Notes: generated by a model from the letters alone, not told the origin. A DNA stretch of 64,000 bases from CAVQXR01 sp963717955 (GCA_963717955.1 CAVQXR010000001.1:1798001-1862000), one strand, 5' to 3'. Shown: positions 7,995-17,665, numbered from the stretch's first letter. Numbers and translations: made by a program.

Positions 7995-9146
7995 ATGGCG
8001 GCGGAGGCCCTCCCGCTGCCGGCCACGCGGCTGACGATCCGGCGGATCGAGACGATCCCGATCCGGGTGCCGCTCGCCCGTGTCTACCGGGGGAGCGGGT
8101 ACCACATGACCCACCGCTCGACGATCGTGACACGCGTCCACACCGACGAGGGCATCGCCGGCGAGGCGTATGCAGGGGACGAGGACGCCACGCTCGGGGA
8201 GATCGACCGGATCATCCGCCTCGAGATCGCCCCGCGGCTCGACGGCGAGGACGTGTTCGCGGTCGAGCGTTGCTGGGAGCTCGCGCGGCCGGTGACCTTC
8301 GACATCCTGCGCGACAGGCGCCTCGGGCTCGTCGCCTGCGCATGTGTCGACACCGCGCTGTGGGACGCGGTCGGGAAGGCGCTCGGGCAGCCCCTCTGGA
8401 AGCTCTGGGGCGGCTTCCGCCGCGCGCTGCCGATGATCGCGATCGGCGGGTACTACGACACGGGAATCTCGATCGCCGACGAGATCGCCGGGCTCCGCAA
8501 GCTCGGTCTCGCGGGGCTGAAGTTCAAGGTCGGTGGCCGCTCCCCCGAGGAGGACGCAGCCCGCTTCCGCGAGGCGCGGGCGGCGGCAGGGCCCGAGTTC
8601 GTCCTCGCCGCCGACGCCAATCAAGGCTATACGACCGAGCAGGCGATCAGCTTCGCGCAACTCGTCGCCGACTGCGACCTCGCATGGTTCGAGGAGCCGG
8701 TGCGGTGGGCGAACGACCGGCGCGGCCTGCGCGACGTGCGGTTCGGCGCGCCGACCCGCGTCTGCGCCGGGCAGAGCGAGCTCAGCGCGGCAGGGTGCCG
8801 CGACCTGATGGAGGCGGGCGCGATCGACATCTGCAACTTCGACGCGTCCTGGTCGGGCGGCCCGACCGAATGGCGTCGAGCGGCCGCGGTCGCCCACGTC
8901 TACGACGTGCGGATGGGCCACCACGAGGAGCCGCAGGTCGCCTCCCACCTGCTGGCGTCGATCCCGCACGGGACCGTCGTCGAGTGCTTCCATCCCGACC
9001 GCGACCCGATCTGGTGGAACCTCGTCGCGAACCGCCCTCCACTCGTGGACGGGATGCTCGAGCTCCCCGACGCGCCCGGGCTCGGGTGGGAGCTCGACTG
9101 GGACTACGTCGAGGCCCACCGCGTGGCCGTCGAGGATCGGGGCTGA
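7995..9146 (+). CDS. Enolase-superfamily (mandelate racemase/muconate lactonizing) enzyme
   Basis: A 383-residue sugar-acid dehydratase or racemase candidate, starting directly after the VOC stop. The capping domain (residues 1-130) is followed by the barrel. The catalytic Lys-x-Lys is KFK at residues 176-178. The metal ligands are Asp207 (AADANQ), Glu233 (WFEEPV) and Glu262 (AGQSE). HH at about 309-310 (MGHHEEP) offers the general acid/base His. That set is what acid-sugar dehydratases of the mandelate-racemase subgroup use to abstract the proton alpha to a carboxylate. Neighbouring SDRs and a sugar importer support a role in aldonate or uronate breakdown. The exact substrate cannot be read from sequence. 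Confidence 0.9.
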   Translation: MAAEALPLPATRLTIRRIETIPIRVPLARVYRGSGYHMTHRSTIVTRVHTDEGIAGEAYAGDEDATLGEIDRIIRLEIAPRLDGEDVFAVERCWELARPVTFDILRDRRLGLVACACVDTALWDAVGKALGQPLWKLWGGFRRALPMIAIGGYYDTGISIADEIAGLRKLGLAGLKFKVGGRSPEEDAARFREARAAAGPEFVLAADANQGYTTEQAISFAQLVADCDLAWFEEPVRWANDRRGLRDVRFGAPTRVCAGQSELSAAGCRDLMEAGAIDICNFDASWSGGPTEWRRAAAVAHVYDVRMGHHEEPQVASHLLASIPHGTVVECFHPDRDPIWWNLVANRPPLVDGMLELPDAPGLGWELDWDYVEAHRVAVEDRG

Positions 9147-9149
9147 CGC

Positions 9150-9857
9150 ATGCAGCTCGACGGGATCGAGGGCCGGGTGGCATTCGTCACGGGCGGGGCG
9201 AGGGGAATCGGCCGCTGCGTCGCGGAGACGCTCCGCGATCTCGGCGCGCGGGTCGCGGCCTGCGACCTCGAGCCGCCGGACTCGCCGGGCGTGCTCGGCC
9301 TGCAGGCGGACGTCACGAGCGAGGCGGCGGTGGACGCGGCGGTCACGGCGGTCGAGGAGCGTCTCGGGCCCGTCCAGCTCCTCGTCCTGAACGCAGGCGT
9401 CCTGATCGCGAGGCCACTCGAGCAGACCGAGCCGGACGCCTGGCGGCGCCTCGTGGACATCAACCTGACCGGGGCGTACCTGTGCGCGCGCCGTGTGCTG
9501 CCGGCGATGCGCGAGGCGGGGTTCGGCCGCGTCGTCGTCGTCGGCTCGAGCGCCGGCAAGACGGGCGGAGGGACGGCATCGGCCGCATACTCGGCCTCCA
9601 AGGCGGCGCTCATGACCTTCGCGAAGTCGATCGCGAAGGAATATGCGTCCTCCGGCGTCCTGTCGAACGCCGTCGCGCCCGCGCTCATCGATACGGAGAT
9701 GATCGCCGGGATCGAGGATCTCCGGGAGAAGATCCCGTTGAAGCGGTATGGTCGGCCGGACGAGGTCGCCGACGTCGTCGCTTTCCTCTGCTCGTCGCAT
9801 GCGAGCTTCATCACGGGAGAGATCGTCGACGTCAACGGCGGCTTCGTCATGGATTAG
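9150..9857 (+). CDS. SDR-family oxidoreductase
   Basis: A 235-residue classical short-chain dehydrogenase/reductase. TGGARGIG at about residues 14-21 binds the nucleotide. ACDLE at the end of beta-2 carries an acidic residue that favours NAD over NADP. LNAGV stands in for the usual NNAG. The catalytic Ser sits in VVGSSAGKTGG, and Tyr and Lys in AAYSASKAAL. The C-terminus is FITGEIVDVNGGFVMD. The gene begins 3 bases after the enolase-family gene and precedes a second SDR by 24 bases. Likely role: oxidation of a sugar, polyol or keto-deoxy-acid in the same pathway; this is inference. Confidence 0.92.
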   Translation: MQLDGIEGRVAFVTGGARGIGRCVAETLRDLGARVAACDLEPPDSPGVLGLQADVTSEAAVDAAVTAVEERLGPVQLLVLNAGVLIARPLEQTEPDAWRRLVDINLTGAYLCARRVLPAMREAGFGRVVVVGSSAGKTGGGTASAAYSASKAALMTFAKSIAKEYASSGVLSNAVAPALIDTEMIAGIEDLREKIPLKRYGRPDEVADVVAFLCSSHASFITGEIVDVNGGFVMD

Positions 9858-9881
9858 CCACGCACACCGGGAAGGAGGGGG

Positions 9882-10676
9882 ATGGCTCAGAGGTTCGACG
9901 GCAGGGCCGTCATCGTCACGGGAGGGAACCGCGGCATCGGCCGGGCCATCGTCGAGCGCTTCGCGGCAGAGGGTGGCGACGTCATGGTCGTGGGCCGGAA
10001 TCCCGGCACGATCGAGTCGACCGTGGCGGCGGTCACGACTGCAGGAGGAAAGGCCTGGGGCCATCGGGCGGAGCTCACCGACGACTCCGCGCTCGAGGGG
10101 ATCGCCGCCGCCGCCACGGCCCGCTGGCCGCGAATCGACGTGCTCGTCAACAACGCCGGCATCGGGTACGAGGCGCCGTTCCTCGAGATCCCGCGCGAGC
10201 AGTGGGACGAGGTGGTCGCGACGAACCTCAGGGCGCCGTTTCTCCTCTCCCAGCTCGTCGCCCGCGAGATGGCCGGGTCCGGAGGTGGCGCGATCGTCCA
10301 CATCGCCTCGATCGACGCCTCGGGCGGGGACGGCCCCTACGCGAGCTACAACGCCTCGAAGGCCGGGCTGCTCGGGCTCAACCGGACGATGGCGCACGAG
10401 CTCGCCCCGCACGGGATCCGCGTCAACTGCGTGAGCCCGGGCTTCACGCACACGGACATGACGGAGGAGGCGGTGCCGCCCGAGGTCATGGACTACCTCG
10501 TCAATCGCTTCGATCGCGTTCCGATGCGCCGGCTCGTGAAGCCCGAGGAGATCGCGGCCGCGTGCGCCTATCTCGCCTCGGACGACGCGTCGGCCGTGAC
10601 CGGGATCAATCTCACAGTCGACTGCGGGCTGACCGCGAACTGGTACATCCTCGAGACTCTGGAGCACGCCGGCTGA
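9882..10676 (+). CDS. SDR-family oxidoreductase
   Basis: A 264-residue classical SDR, second of a tandem pair. It carries TGGNRGIGRAIVE (cofactor loop), NNAGIGYEAPF, Ser in HIASIDASGG, and YNASKAG with the Tyr/Lys pair. The C-terminal block is SAVTGINLTVDCGLTANWY. VVGRN after beta-2 suggests NADP rather than the NAD-type acid seen in the neighbour at 9150, so the two may act at different redox steps. A GGAAGGAGGGGG ribosome site precedes the ATG. It lies 62 bases upstream of the binding-protein gene in the same transcription direction. Confidence 0.92.
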   Translation: MAQRFDGRAVIVTGGNRGIGRAIVERFAAEGGDVMVVGRNPGTIESTVAAVTTAGGKAWGHRAELTDDSALEGIAAAATARWPRIDVLVNNAGIGYEAPFLEIPREQWDEVVATNLRAPFLLSQLVAREMAGSGGGAIVHIASIDASGGDGPYASYNASKAGLLGLNRTMAHELAPHGIRVNCVSPGFTHTDMTEEAVPPEVMDYLVNRFDRVPMRRLVKPEEIAAACAYLASDDASAVTGINLTVDCGLTANWYILETLEHAG

Positions 10677-10738
10677 CCAACCAGCCTGGCGCCGCGACGT
10701 CGTACTGACTGAGAACGCCGACAAAGGAGGGGGAAGAC

Positions 10739-12193
10739 ATGGACGAGATCACGAGGCAGCTGCTCACGCGGCGGCGGTTCCTGAAGCTGACCGGCGGCGG
10801 GCTGGCGGCCGCCGGGCTGGCGCCGCTGCTCGCCGCCTGCGGCGGCGGTGACGACGGGGGCGGCGCGACGACCGAAGCCCCTGCCGGCGACACGAGCGCC
10901 GACACCGGCGCGGTCGACACCTCCGCAGCCGTCGACACCACGCCGGCCCCGACGGGCGGCGAGATCTCGATGTGGTGGTGGGGCGAGCAGGAGGCGATCG
11001 GGATCCAGGCGTGGGTCGACGAGACGATCGCCGGCTTCACCGAGGCGACCGGCACGACGGTCGACCCGCTGCTGATGGACACCGCGCAGGTGATCCCCCA
11101 GTTCACGCAGGCGGCCGCCGCCGGCGAGCCGGCCGACGTCCAGTTCGTCTTCAACGGCATCTACCACATGGAGAACGTGTGGCTCGGCTACATCCAGCCG
11201 TTGAACGGGCTCGTGGCCGACGACGTCCTCGCCACGTCCGGCGCCACGGCGATGTCGGTCTTCGACGGGCAGCAGTACCGCACCGGCTTCTACATCGTGG
11301 GCTTCGGGATCGAGTACAACAAGGAGCTGTTCGACAAGGCGGGGCTCGACGGCGACAGCCCGCCGACGACCTGGGACGCGTTCCTCGACGCCTGCGACAA
11401 GCTCAAGACGTCGGGCGTGATCCCGTTCTCGGGCGGGATCTCGGACGGGTTCTTCGGCGAGTGGTACTTCGTCAACACGCTCACCCAGGCGCTCAACAGC
11501 CCGGCAGACGCGCTGAACCTGTTCATCGGGAACCTCAACTGGGAAGACCCGCAGTACCACGAGCAGTGGGTCAAGCTCCAGGAGCTGTGGGACAACGGCT
11601 TCCTCAACGACGACATCAGCTCGCTCGACCTCTACCAGGGCACCCAGCTGATGGAGACCGGCAAGGCCGCGATGACGCTGAACACGACGGCGGCCCTCCC
11701 GAACGCGCAGACCGTCCTCGGCGACAAGCTCGGGTACATGGTCATGCCCACCTACGGAACCGGCTCGATGGCGGGGATCCCGATCACCGACACGCAGGGG
11801 TTCTGCATCCCGACGGACGCGAAGAACCCCGAGTCGGCAGCGGCGTTCCTCGAATACATGCAGTCGCCGGACCGGGTGAACGCGATGTGGACGACGTCGA
11901 GGGCGCTGCCCGCGAGCGAGGCCTTCGACGCCTCGGTCGTCGACGACCCGTTCCTGGCGAGCGTCTACCAGACCTGGTGGGCCGGCCCGCACAACGTCTA
12001 CGTCGCGGACATGATGCCCACCCTCTTCTGGACGGACGCGATGTTCGTCATCTCCCAGGACATCCTCAGCGGGAAGCTGCAGGGCGCCGACTCCGGCGTC
12101 GTCGCGGCAGAGGTGACCCAGAAGTGGAAGGACCAGAACCCCGACATGGTCGAGAACTACACGACCTGGGGGACGGACCTGGAGTCGGCATAG
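10739..12193 (+). CDS. Sugar ABC transporter substrate-binding lipoprotein (Tat signal)
   Basis: A 484-residue family-1 solute-binding protein. The leader carries twin arginines (TRRRFLKLTGGG) and a lipobox LLAAC at about residues 33-37, so it is probably exported folded through Tat and lipidated. An Ala/Thr/Asp-rich linker runs to about residue 75, and the mature fold starts EISMWWWGEQEAIG. A strong AAAGGAGGGGG ribosome site precedes ATG 10739. The C-terminal WKDQNPDMVENYTTW matches CUT1 proteins. The nearby importer at 2120-5375 has a Sec rather than a Tat leader on its binding protein. It delivers substrate to the permeases at 12229 and 13095. Confidence 0.93.
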   Translation: MDEITRQLLTRRRFLKLTGGGLAAAGLAPLLAACGGGDDGGGATTEAPAGDTSADTGAVDTSAAVDTTPAPTGGEISMWWWGEQEAIGIQAWVDETIAGFTEATGTTVDPLLMDTAQVIPQFTQAAAAGEPADVQFVFNGIYHMENVWLGYIQPLNGLVADDVLATSGATAMSVFDGQQYRTGFYIVGFGIEYNKELFDKAGLDGDSPPTTWDAFLDACDKLKTSGVIPFSGGISDGFFGEWYFVNTLTQALNSPADALNLFIGNLNWEDPQYHEQWVKLQELWDNGFLNDDISSLDLYQGTQLMETGKAAMTLNTTAALPNAQTVLGDKLGYMVMPTYGTGSMAGIPITDTQGFCIPTDAKNPESAAAFLEYMQSPDRVNAMWTTSRALPASEAFDASVVDDPFLASVYQTWWAGPHNVYVADMMPTLFWTDAMFVISQDILSGKLQGADSGVVAAEVTQKWKDQNPDMVENYTTWGTDLESA

Positions 12194-12228
12194 CCCACGG
12201 CTTCTGAGGGAACGACGAAGGGCCCGCC

Positions 12229-13098
12229 GTGCTGAAGACACGCGCATGGACGCCGTACGCCTACGTGCTGCCGGCGCTGCTCCTGATCGGATTCGTGTTC
12301 GCCTATCCGGTCGCGCGCGTGATCGACTTCTCGATGCGGTTGATCCGCGGCAACAGCGGGCCCTTCGTCGGCCTCGACAACTACCGGCTCGTCTTCGACG
12401 ACCCGACGTTCGTGGCGGCGGCGAAGCACAGCGCGCTGCTGCTGCTCGCCGTGCCGGTGCTGCTCGCGATCTCGATCCTCGTCTCGGTGCTGCTGTACGA
12501 GCGGGTCCGCGGGTGGAAGATCTACCGCAGCGTCCTCTTCTTCCCGTTCATCCTCGCCGTGCCGGTCATCGGGGTCGTGGCCAGCTACATGTTCACGCTG
12601 AACGGCGTCGTCAACTCGATCCTCGGCGGGATCGGCATCGACGGCCCGGACTGGCTCGGCTCCCAGGACATGGCGCTGTGGACGCTCATGTTCGTCATCG
12701 TGTGGCGCGAGGTCGGCTTCGGGATCGTCCTGTTCCTCGCGCGTCTGCTCACGCTTCCCGAGGAGCCGTTCGAGGCCGCTCGCATCGACGGCGCCGGTTG
12801 GTGGGCACGGCTGCGCTACGTGATCCTCCCCGAGCTGAAGGGGACGATCGAGTTCTACGCTGTGGTCGCCGCGATCACGATGCTCGCCTGGGTGTTCGGC
12901 TACGTCTTCACGCTGACCGGGGGCGGCCCGGGCGACTCGACGCAGGTGCTCGAGCTGTACATCTACAACCAGGGCCTGCGAAACTCGCTGCCGGGAATGG
13001 CATCGGCCGTCGCGGTGCTGCTGATGGGCGCGACGATGCTCTTCGTCGCCGCGCTCTTCTACGTCCGGGCCCGTTCGCGGGAGGAGGAGCTCGGGTGA
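12229..13098 (+). CDS. Carbohydrate ABC transporter permease (MalF type)
   Basis: A 289-residue CUT1 permease starting at GTG 12229, 35 bases after the binding-protein stop. Hydrophobic spans begin with YVLPALLLIGFVFAYPVARV. The EAA loop is EAARIDGAGWWARLRYVILP at about residues 183-203. The LTGGGPGDSTQVLELYIY block follows. It is clearly related to the permease at 2970 (shared YERVRGWKIYRSVLFFPF region), which suggests duplicated transporters for related sugars. The stop overlaps the next permease's GTG by 4 bases. Confidence 0.93.
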   Translation: MLKTRAWTPYAYVLPALLLIGFVFAYPVARVIDFSMRLIRGNSGPFVGLDNYRLVFDDPTFVAAAKHSALLLLAVPVLLAISILVSVLLYERVRGWKIYRSVLFFPFILAVPVIGVVASYMFTLNGVVNSILGGIGIDGPDWLGSQDMALWTLMFVIVWREVGFGIVLFLARLLTLPEEPFEAARIDGAGWWARLRYVILPELKGTIEFYAVVAAITMLAWVFGYVFTLTGGGPGDSTQVLELYIYNQGLRNSLPGMASAVAVLLMGATMLFVAALFYVRARSREEELG

Positions 13099-13976
13099 GC
13101 GTCGCCGACCCCGTCGCCGTCTCGGGAGATCCGGTCGCGCGCCCACGGCGGCGACGGATCCCGCTCGGGCGGGTGGTGCGCCACCTCCTCCTGATCGGCG
13201 CGGCGATCCTCGCCCTGTACCCGGTGTGGTTCATGGTCAGCACCGCGTTCAAGGAACGCGAGCAGTACCTGGATGACATCCTCGGCTTCCCCTGGCCGGT
13301 CACGATCGGGAACTTCGACGAGGCGCTTCGCGGCGGCGAGTTCTTCACGTGGCTCAAGAACAGCGCCGTCTTCGCCGGGGGAGCGGTGACCGTCGCGACG
13401 GCATGCGCGGCGCTCGCGGCGTTCGCGATCGCGCGGATGAGGTTCCGCGGCCGGGACGTCTTCATGTCCCTCAGCGTGGCGCTGATGATCGTCCCGCCCG
13501 TCGTGATGATGATCCCGCTGTTCACGCTCTACGTGCAGTTCTCGATGGTGTCGACGTACTGGGGCGTCATCGTCCTGTACGCCGGGCTGACGCTCCCGTT
13601 CTCGATCTACCTGCTCGCCAACTTCTTCCGCTCGATCCCACGCGAGCTGTTCGAGTCGGCGGCGATGGATGGCGCATCCCACCTGCGAATCCTCTGGAAG
13701 ATCGTTCTCCCCCTGTCGGCGCCCGCGCTCGTCACCCTCGTCGTCGTGAACGCGCTGTGGGTCTGGAACGAGCTGCTCATCGCGCTCGTGTTCCTGCCCG
13801 AGGAGGAGAAGCGGACGCTGATGGTGGGCGTCACGGTCTTCCAGGGGCGGTACAACGTCGACATCCCGGTGACGATGGCGGGCATGGTCCTCGCCTCGAT
13901 CCCGATGGTCCTGCTCTACCTGTTCGGTCAGCGGTACTTCATCCGGGGCCTCACCGCCGGCGCCGTCAAGGGCTGA
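13095..13976 (+). CDS. Carbohydrate ABC transporter permease (MalG type)
   Basis: A 293-residue CUT1 permease. The GTG at 13095 overlaps the previous stop (GTGA). A short basic N-terminus (ARPRRRRIPLG) precedes the first membrane span HLLLIGAAILALYPVWFMV. The EAA loop reads ESAAMDGASHLRILWKIVLP, and the C-terminus RYFIRGLTAGAVKG is nearly the same as in the permease at 2120. It is the last gene of the operon from 6382. No ATPase gene follows, so an unlinked shared ATPase (as MsiK serves in Streptomyces) is expected. Confidence 0.93.
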   Translation: MSVADPVAVSGDPVARPRRRRIPLGRVVRHLLLIGAAILALYPVWFMVSTAFKEREQYLDDILGFPWPVTIGNFDEALRGGEFFTWLKNSAVFAGGAVTVATACAALAAFAIARMRFRGRDVFMSLSVALMIVPPVVMMIPLFTLYVQFSMVSTYWGVIVLYAGLTLPFSIYLLANFFRSIPRELFESAAMDGASHLRILWKIVLPLSAPALVTLVVVNALWVWNELLIALVFLPEEEKRTLMVGVTVFQGRYNVDIPVTMAGMVLASIPMVLLYLFGQRYFIRGLTAGAVKG

Positions 13977-14070
13977 GCGAGACCGGGCGCGCCCCTTCCG
14001 TCGGCGGGATCCGTGCTCGCGGAGCCCGAAAGGGACGGACGGTCACGCGGCGAAGAACGGGCGACGTTCC

Positions 14071-15348
14071 GTGGACGATGCGTGTACCCTGGAGGCACGG
14101 TGGCCCGTTCCTAGATCCCCGGCAGCGGTACGGGCGCGAGGGCTTCCGTTTCTTCTCGTCTTTGCCGCGGCCGCAGTCGGCGCGGGGCTCGTGCGCACCG
14201 TGGCCACGACCTACCTTCCGGTCCTCCTGGCGGACATCCGGGAAGCACCCGGTCTGATCGGCCTGGTCATGATCGTCAACTCGCTCGCGGGATTCGCCGT
14301 CCCGCTCACGGTCGGGCTCTGGAGCGACCGCCGCCATACGGCGCGCCGGGGTCGCCGTCCGTTCATCGCGGGCGGCTGCCTGATCACCGTGCTCGGCCTC
14401 GTTGCCGTCACGCTCGGGTATCAGACGACATTCCTCGTCCTGACGCTGGCCGGGTTCGTCACCTACGCGGGGGTGAACGTCGTCACCACGGCGCACCGGG
14501 CGCTCGTGCACGACTGCTTCGACGAGGGAAAGCGCACGCAGGGCAACGGCGTCCAGGAGGTGGCCATGCTCAGCGGCGCGCTCCTCGGGCTCGTCGTCGG
14601 TGGGATGCTCGGCGAGCTCGCCACCTGGGCGCCGTTCCTGCTCGCCGCGCTCGCGATGCCGCTGCTCGTGTGGCCGACCCTTCGCGGGGTCCCGGTGGGC
14701 CGTGACCTCGAGCAGCTCCACGCCGAGCACCGGCACCGGCCCGTTCGATTCTACTCCCGCATGATCGTGCGCCCTGGCATCCGGGCGATGCTCGCCGCGG
14801 AGACCCTGTGGGTGCTCGGATACGCCGCGCTCCCGGTCTTCTTCGTGCTGTACGCGAAGAACGTCCTCGGGCTCGGCACCGGGATCGCGTCGCTATGGCT
14901 CGCCGCGTTCGCGGTCGTGTCGGGAGTCGCTATGCTCGGAGCGGGCAGGCTGCGCAGCCAGCGCCTGCACAAGCCGATGCTCGTGCTCGGTGTCGCGGCC
15001 ATGGGCCTCGGGTTCCTCGCGATCGCCGCCTCGACCGACCTGATCGCCGTCTCGATGGGCGTCCTGCTCGCGGCGATCGGCTTCGGGATGATCTCGACCC
15101 TCGGGTACGCCCTGTTCGCCCACCTGATCCCGCGCGGCCAGGCGGGCAGCTACACGGCCCTCTACTTCTCCCTGCGCGCAGCCGCCGCCGCGGTCGCGCT
15201 TCCCATCGCCGGCTGGACGATCGCCGCGACGGACAGCTATCGCTCCATGTTCGTGCTGGCGGGCGCCGCGACCCTCGCGGCCCTCCTGCCGCTCGCGTGG
15301 GCGCCGGGCCCCCGCCGCGCCGCCGTCCTGCGCGAGCACATCGCCTGA
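14071..15348 (+). CDS. MFS transporter
   Basis: A 425-residue major-facilitator protein with about 12 hydrophobic spans from GTG 14071. The GLWSDRRHTARRGRRPFI segment between helices 2 and 3 is the MFS-A-like loop (GxxSDR...GRR). VTTAHRALVHDCFDEGKRTQGNG at the helix 4-5 turn resembles the GPH/sucrose-porter branch of the superfamily. It lies 94 bases after the ABC operon in the same direction and may import or export a sugar related to that pathway. The first ~25 residues are hydrophilic, so the start could lie slightly downstream, but no better ATG is in frame. Confidence 0.88.
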   Translation: MDDACTLEARWPVPRSPAAVRARGLPFLLVFAAAAVGAGLVRTVATTYLPVLLADIREAPGLIGLVMIVNSLAGFAVPLTVGLWSDRRHTARRGRRPFIAGGCLITVLGLVAVTLGYQTTFLVLTLAGFVTYAGVNVVTTAHRALVHDCFDEGKRTQGNGVQEVAMLSGALLGLVVGGMLGELATWAPFLLAALAMPLLVWPTLRGVPVGRDLEQLHAEHRHRPVRFYSRMIVRPGIRAMLAAETLWVLGYAALPVFFVLYAKNVLGLGTGIASLWLAAFAVVSGVAMLGAGRLRSQRLHKPMLVLGVAAMGLGFLAIAASTDLIAVSMGVLLAAIGFGMISTLGYALFAHLIPRGQAGSYTALYFSLRAAAAAVALPIAGWTIAATDSYRSMFVLAGAATLAALLPLAWAPGPRRAAVLREHIA

Positions 15349-15397
15349 GGCAGCCGCCCAGCTGGGCCGACCGGTCGTCTGCGGTACGGTAGACCCC

Positions 15398-17665
15398 GTG
15401 CACGAGAGCGGCCCGATCGGCGTCTCCCGGCCCAGGCACGATTCGGAACCGAAGGTACGCGGGGCGGTGCGCTACACGGCCGACATCGAGCCGGCGGATG
15501 CCCTTCATGCCCGGCTCGCGCTCGCCCAGGACGCCCACGCGCGCATCCGCTCGATCGAGCGGGATGCGGCGCTCGCGCAGCCGGGCGTCGTCGCGGTGCT
15601 CACGGCGGACGACCTGCCGATCGACGGCGGCGGCGGATCGCGCAGCTCGGAGCCGCTCGCCCAAAGCGAGATCGTGTTCGCCGGCCAGCCGGTTGCGATC
15701 GTCGTCGCGGAGACGGCGGCCGCCGCCGAGGACGGCGTCGAGCTCGTGGTCATCGACAGCGAGCCCCTCCCGCCCGTGCTCGGCCTCGACGCGGCCATGG
15801 CTCCGGACGCGCCGCGGGCGCGCCTGACCGCCTCGACCGATGACTCCGATCTCGGCAGCGCGCACGCGGCCGTCGGCGGCGGCGAGGACGACCTGCCCGA
15901 CGACGAGCCGCTCTCGGCGAACGTCGTCTTCCGCCGGCGTACGCACGAGGGTGACGCCGCCGCTGCGCTCGCCGCGAGCGCGCTCGTCGTCGAGGGTCGC
16001 TTCGACACCCAGTGGATCCATCAGGCCTATCTCGAGCCCCAGGCGGCGACGGCTCGCCCCCAGCCGGACGGCTCGCTGGTCGTCGAGACCGGGACCCAGG
16101 GCGCGTTCAACACGCGGCGAAGCCTCGCCGAGCTGTTCGGGCTCCCCGTGAACCGGGTGCGGGTGGTGCCGGCGCCGCTCGGAGGCTCGTTCGGCGCGAA
16201 GCTGATGGTCGTCGAGCCGCTGGCCGCCGCGGCCGCAGTCGCGCTCGGCCGGCCGGTCAGCCTGGCGCTCACCCGCAGCGAGGACTTCCTCGCCACGAAC
16301 CCCGCACCGGCCGGCTCGATCGACCTCCGAATCGGGGCGAGCGCCGACGGCGAGCTGACCGCGCTCGAGGCGCGGATCGCCTTCGAGCGCGGCGCGTTCC
16401 ACGGCTGGGGGGTCGAGACCGTCGCCGCCGCGCTGATCGGAGGCGTCTACCGCTGGCCCGCGGTCGACGTCCGCACGTTCGGCGTCGAGACGAACCGGGT
16501 CGGATTCGGCGCGTACCGCGCACCCGGCGCACCGCCCGCCGCGCTCGCGCTCGAGACCCTGCTCGACGAGCTGGCGGAGCGGCTCTCCCTCGACCCGATC
16601 GAGCTACGGCTGCGCAATCTCGCGGCCGAGGGCGATCGCCGCGCCGACGGCAAGCCCTGGGCCCGCCTCGGCTCCAGGGAGTGCCTGGAGCGGCTGCGCG
16701 ACCACGCGCTCTGGCAGGCCCGTGGCCGGCTTGCCGAGCACGAGGGAGTCGGCCTCGCGGTCGGCGTGTGGCCGGGCGCGTCGGACAGCGCCGGCGCGAT
16801 GTGCCGCCTCGACGACGACGGCGGGATCACGCTCGTGACCGGATTCTCCGACATGACCGGCGCGTCGAGCGGCTTCGCCACGATCGCCGCGGCGATCCTG
16901 GGCGTCGCGCCCGAGCAGATCCGGATCGTCGACGCGGACACTTCGACGGCGCCGCGGGCGCCGCTCTCCGGCGGGAGCAAGGCGACGCTCGCGGTCGGCC
17001 GCGCGGTCGCCGCCGCCGCAGAGGATGCGCGGACGCAGATCCTCGAGCTGGCGGCCGCGGAGCTCGAGGCCGACCCAGCCGACCTCGAGATCGCCGACGG
17101 CACCATCCGGCCGAAGGGCGCCCCCGCGAAGGCCGTCGAGCTGACCGAGCTCGGCCGGCGGGTCGCGACCGGGGGGTGTGCACCGGTCGAGGGGGTCGGC
17201 CGCACCGCGTCCGTCCCGCCCTCTCCGTCGGTCGGCGTCCATCTCGTTCACGTCCGGGTCGACCCGGAGACGGGACGGGTCGCCGTGCTCGGCTGGGTGC
17301 TCGCACAGGACGTCGGGCGCGCCCTCAACCCCGCGCTGTGCGAGGGCCAGCTCGAGGGTGGCATCGCGCAGGCGATCGGCTGGGCCCTCCACGAGGAGCT
17401 CATCGCCGACGACGACGGGCAGCTCCTGAACGCCTCGTTCACCGGCTACGGGATTCCCGGCGCGGGGGACGTCCCGGCGATCGAGACGGCGCTCGTCGAG
17501 ATTCCCGCCCGGGACGGCCCGTTCGGCGCCAAGGGCATCGGGGAGGCGCCCGTCGTCGGCGGCCCGGCCGCGGTCGCGAACGCGATCGCCGCGGCGACCG
17601 GCATCCGGCTCCGAAGGCTGCCGATGACGCCCGAGCGTGTCTGGTCGGCGCTCGAGCGCCGGTGA
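15398..17665 (+). CDS. Xanthine dehydrogenase/aldehyde oxidase family molybdopterin-binding subunit
   Basis: A 755-residue large (Mo-cofactor) subunit of a molybdenum hydroxylase. GTG 15398 begins the a/b-hammerhead region (VRGAVRYTADIE). Cofactor-contact motifs are present: GTQGAFNTRR, GGSFGAK at about residue 264, YRAPGAPPA at about 370 and GPFGAKGIGEAP near 705-716, whose Glu is the catalytic base in the family. Normal partners are FAD-binding and 2Fe-2S subunits or domains; neither is fused nor adjacent. It could pair with subunits encoded elsewhere. Substrates range over aldehydes, purines, CO and hydroxybenzoyl-CoA. Sequence around GCGGTACGGTAGACCCC just upstream may be a short-leader promoter, but this is weak. 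Confidence 0.9.
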   Translation: MHESGPIGVSRPRHDSEPKVRGAVRYTADIEPADALHARLALAQDAHARIRSIERDAALAQPGVVAVLTADDLPIDGGGGSRSSEPLAQSEIVFAGQPVAIVVAETAAAAEDGVELVVIDSEPLPPVLGLDAAMAPDAPRARLTASTDDSDLGSAHAAVGGGEDDLPDDEPLSANVVFRRRTHEGDAAAALAASALVVEGRFDTQWIHQAYLEPQAATARPQPDGSLVVETGTQGAFNTRRSLAELFGLPVNRVRVVPAPLGGSFGAKLMVVEPLAAAAAVALGRPVSLALTRSEDFLATNPAPAGSIDLRIGASADGELTALEARIAFERGAFHGWGVETVAAALIGGVYRWPAVDVRTFGVETNRVGFGAYRAPGAPPAALALETLLDELAERLSLDPIELRLRNLAAEGDRRADGKPWARLGSRECLERLRDHALWQARGRLAEHEGVGLAVGVWPGASDSAGAMCRLDDDGGITLVTGFSDMTGASSGFATIAAAILGVAPEQIRIVDADTSTAPRAPLSGGSKATLAVGRAVAAAAEDARTQILELAAAELEADPADLEIADGTIRPKGAPAKAVELTELGRRVATGGCAPVEGVGRTASVPPSPSVGVHLVHVRVDPETGRVAVLGWVLAQDVGRALNPALCEGQLEGGIAQAIGWALHEELIADDDGQLLNASFTGYGIPGAGDVPAIETALVEIPARDGPFGAKGIGEAPVVGGPAAVANAIAAATGIRLRRLPMTPERVWSALERR

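Noticed and set aside
7488..10724. 1078-codon minus-strand open frame
   Set aside because: It runs antisense to the VOC, enolase-family and two SDR genes, all with clear motifs. Its composition is typical of high-GC antisense frames.
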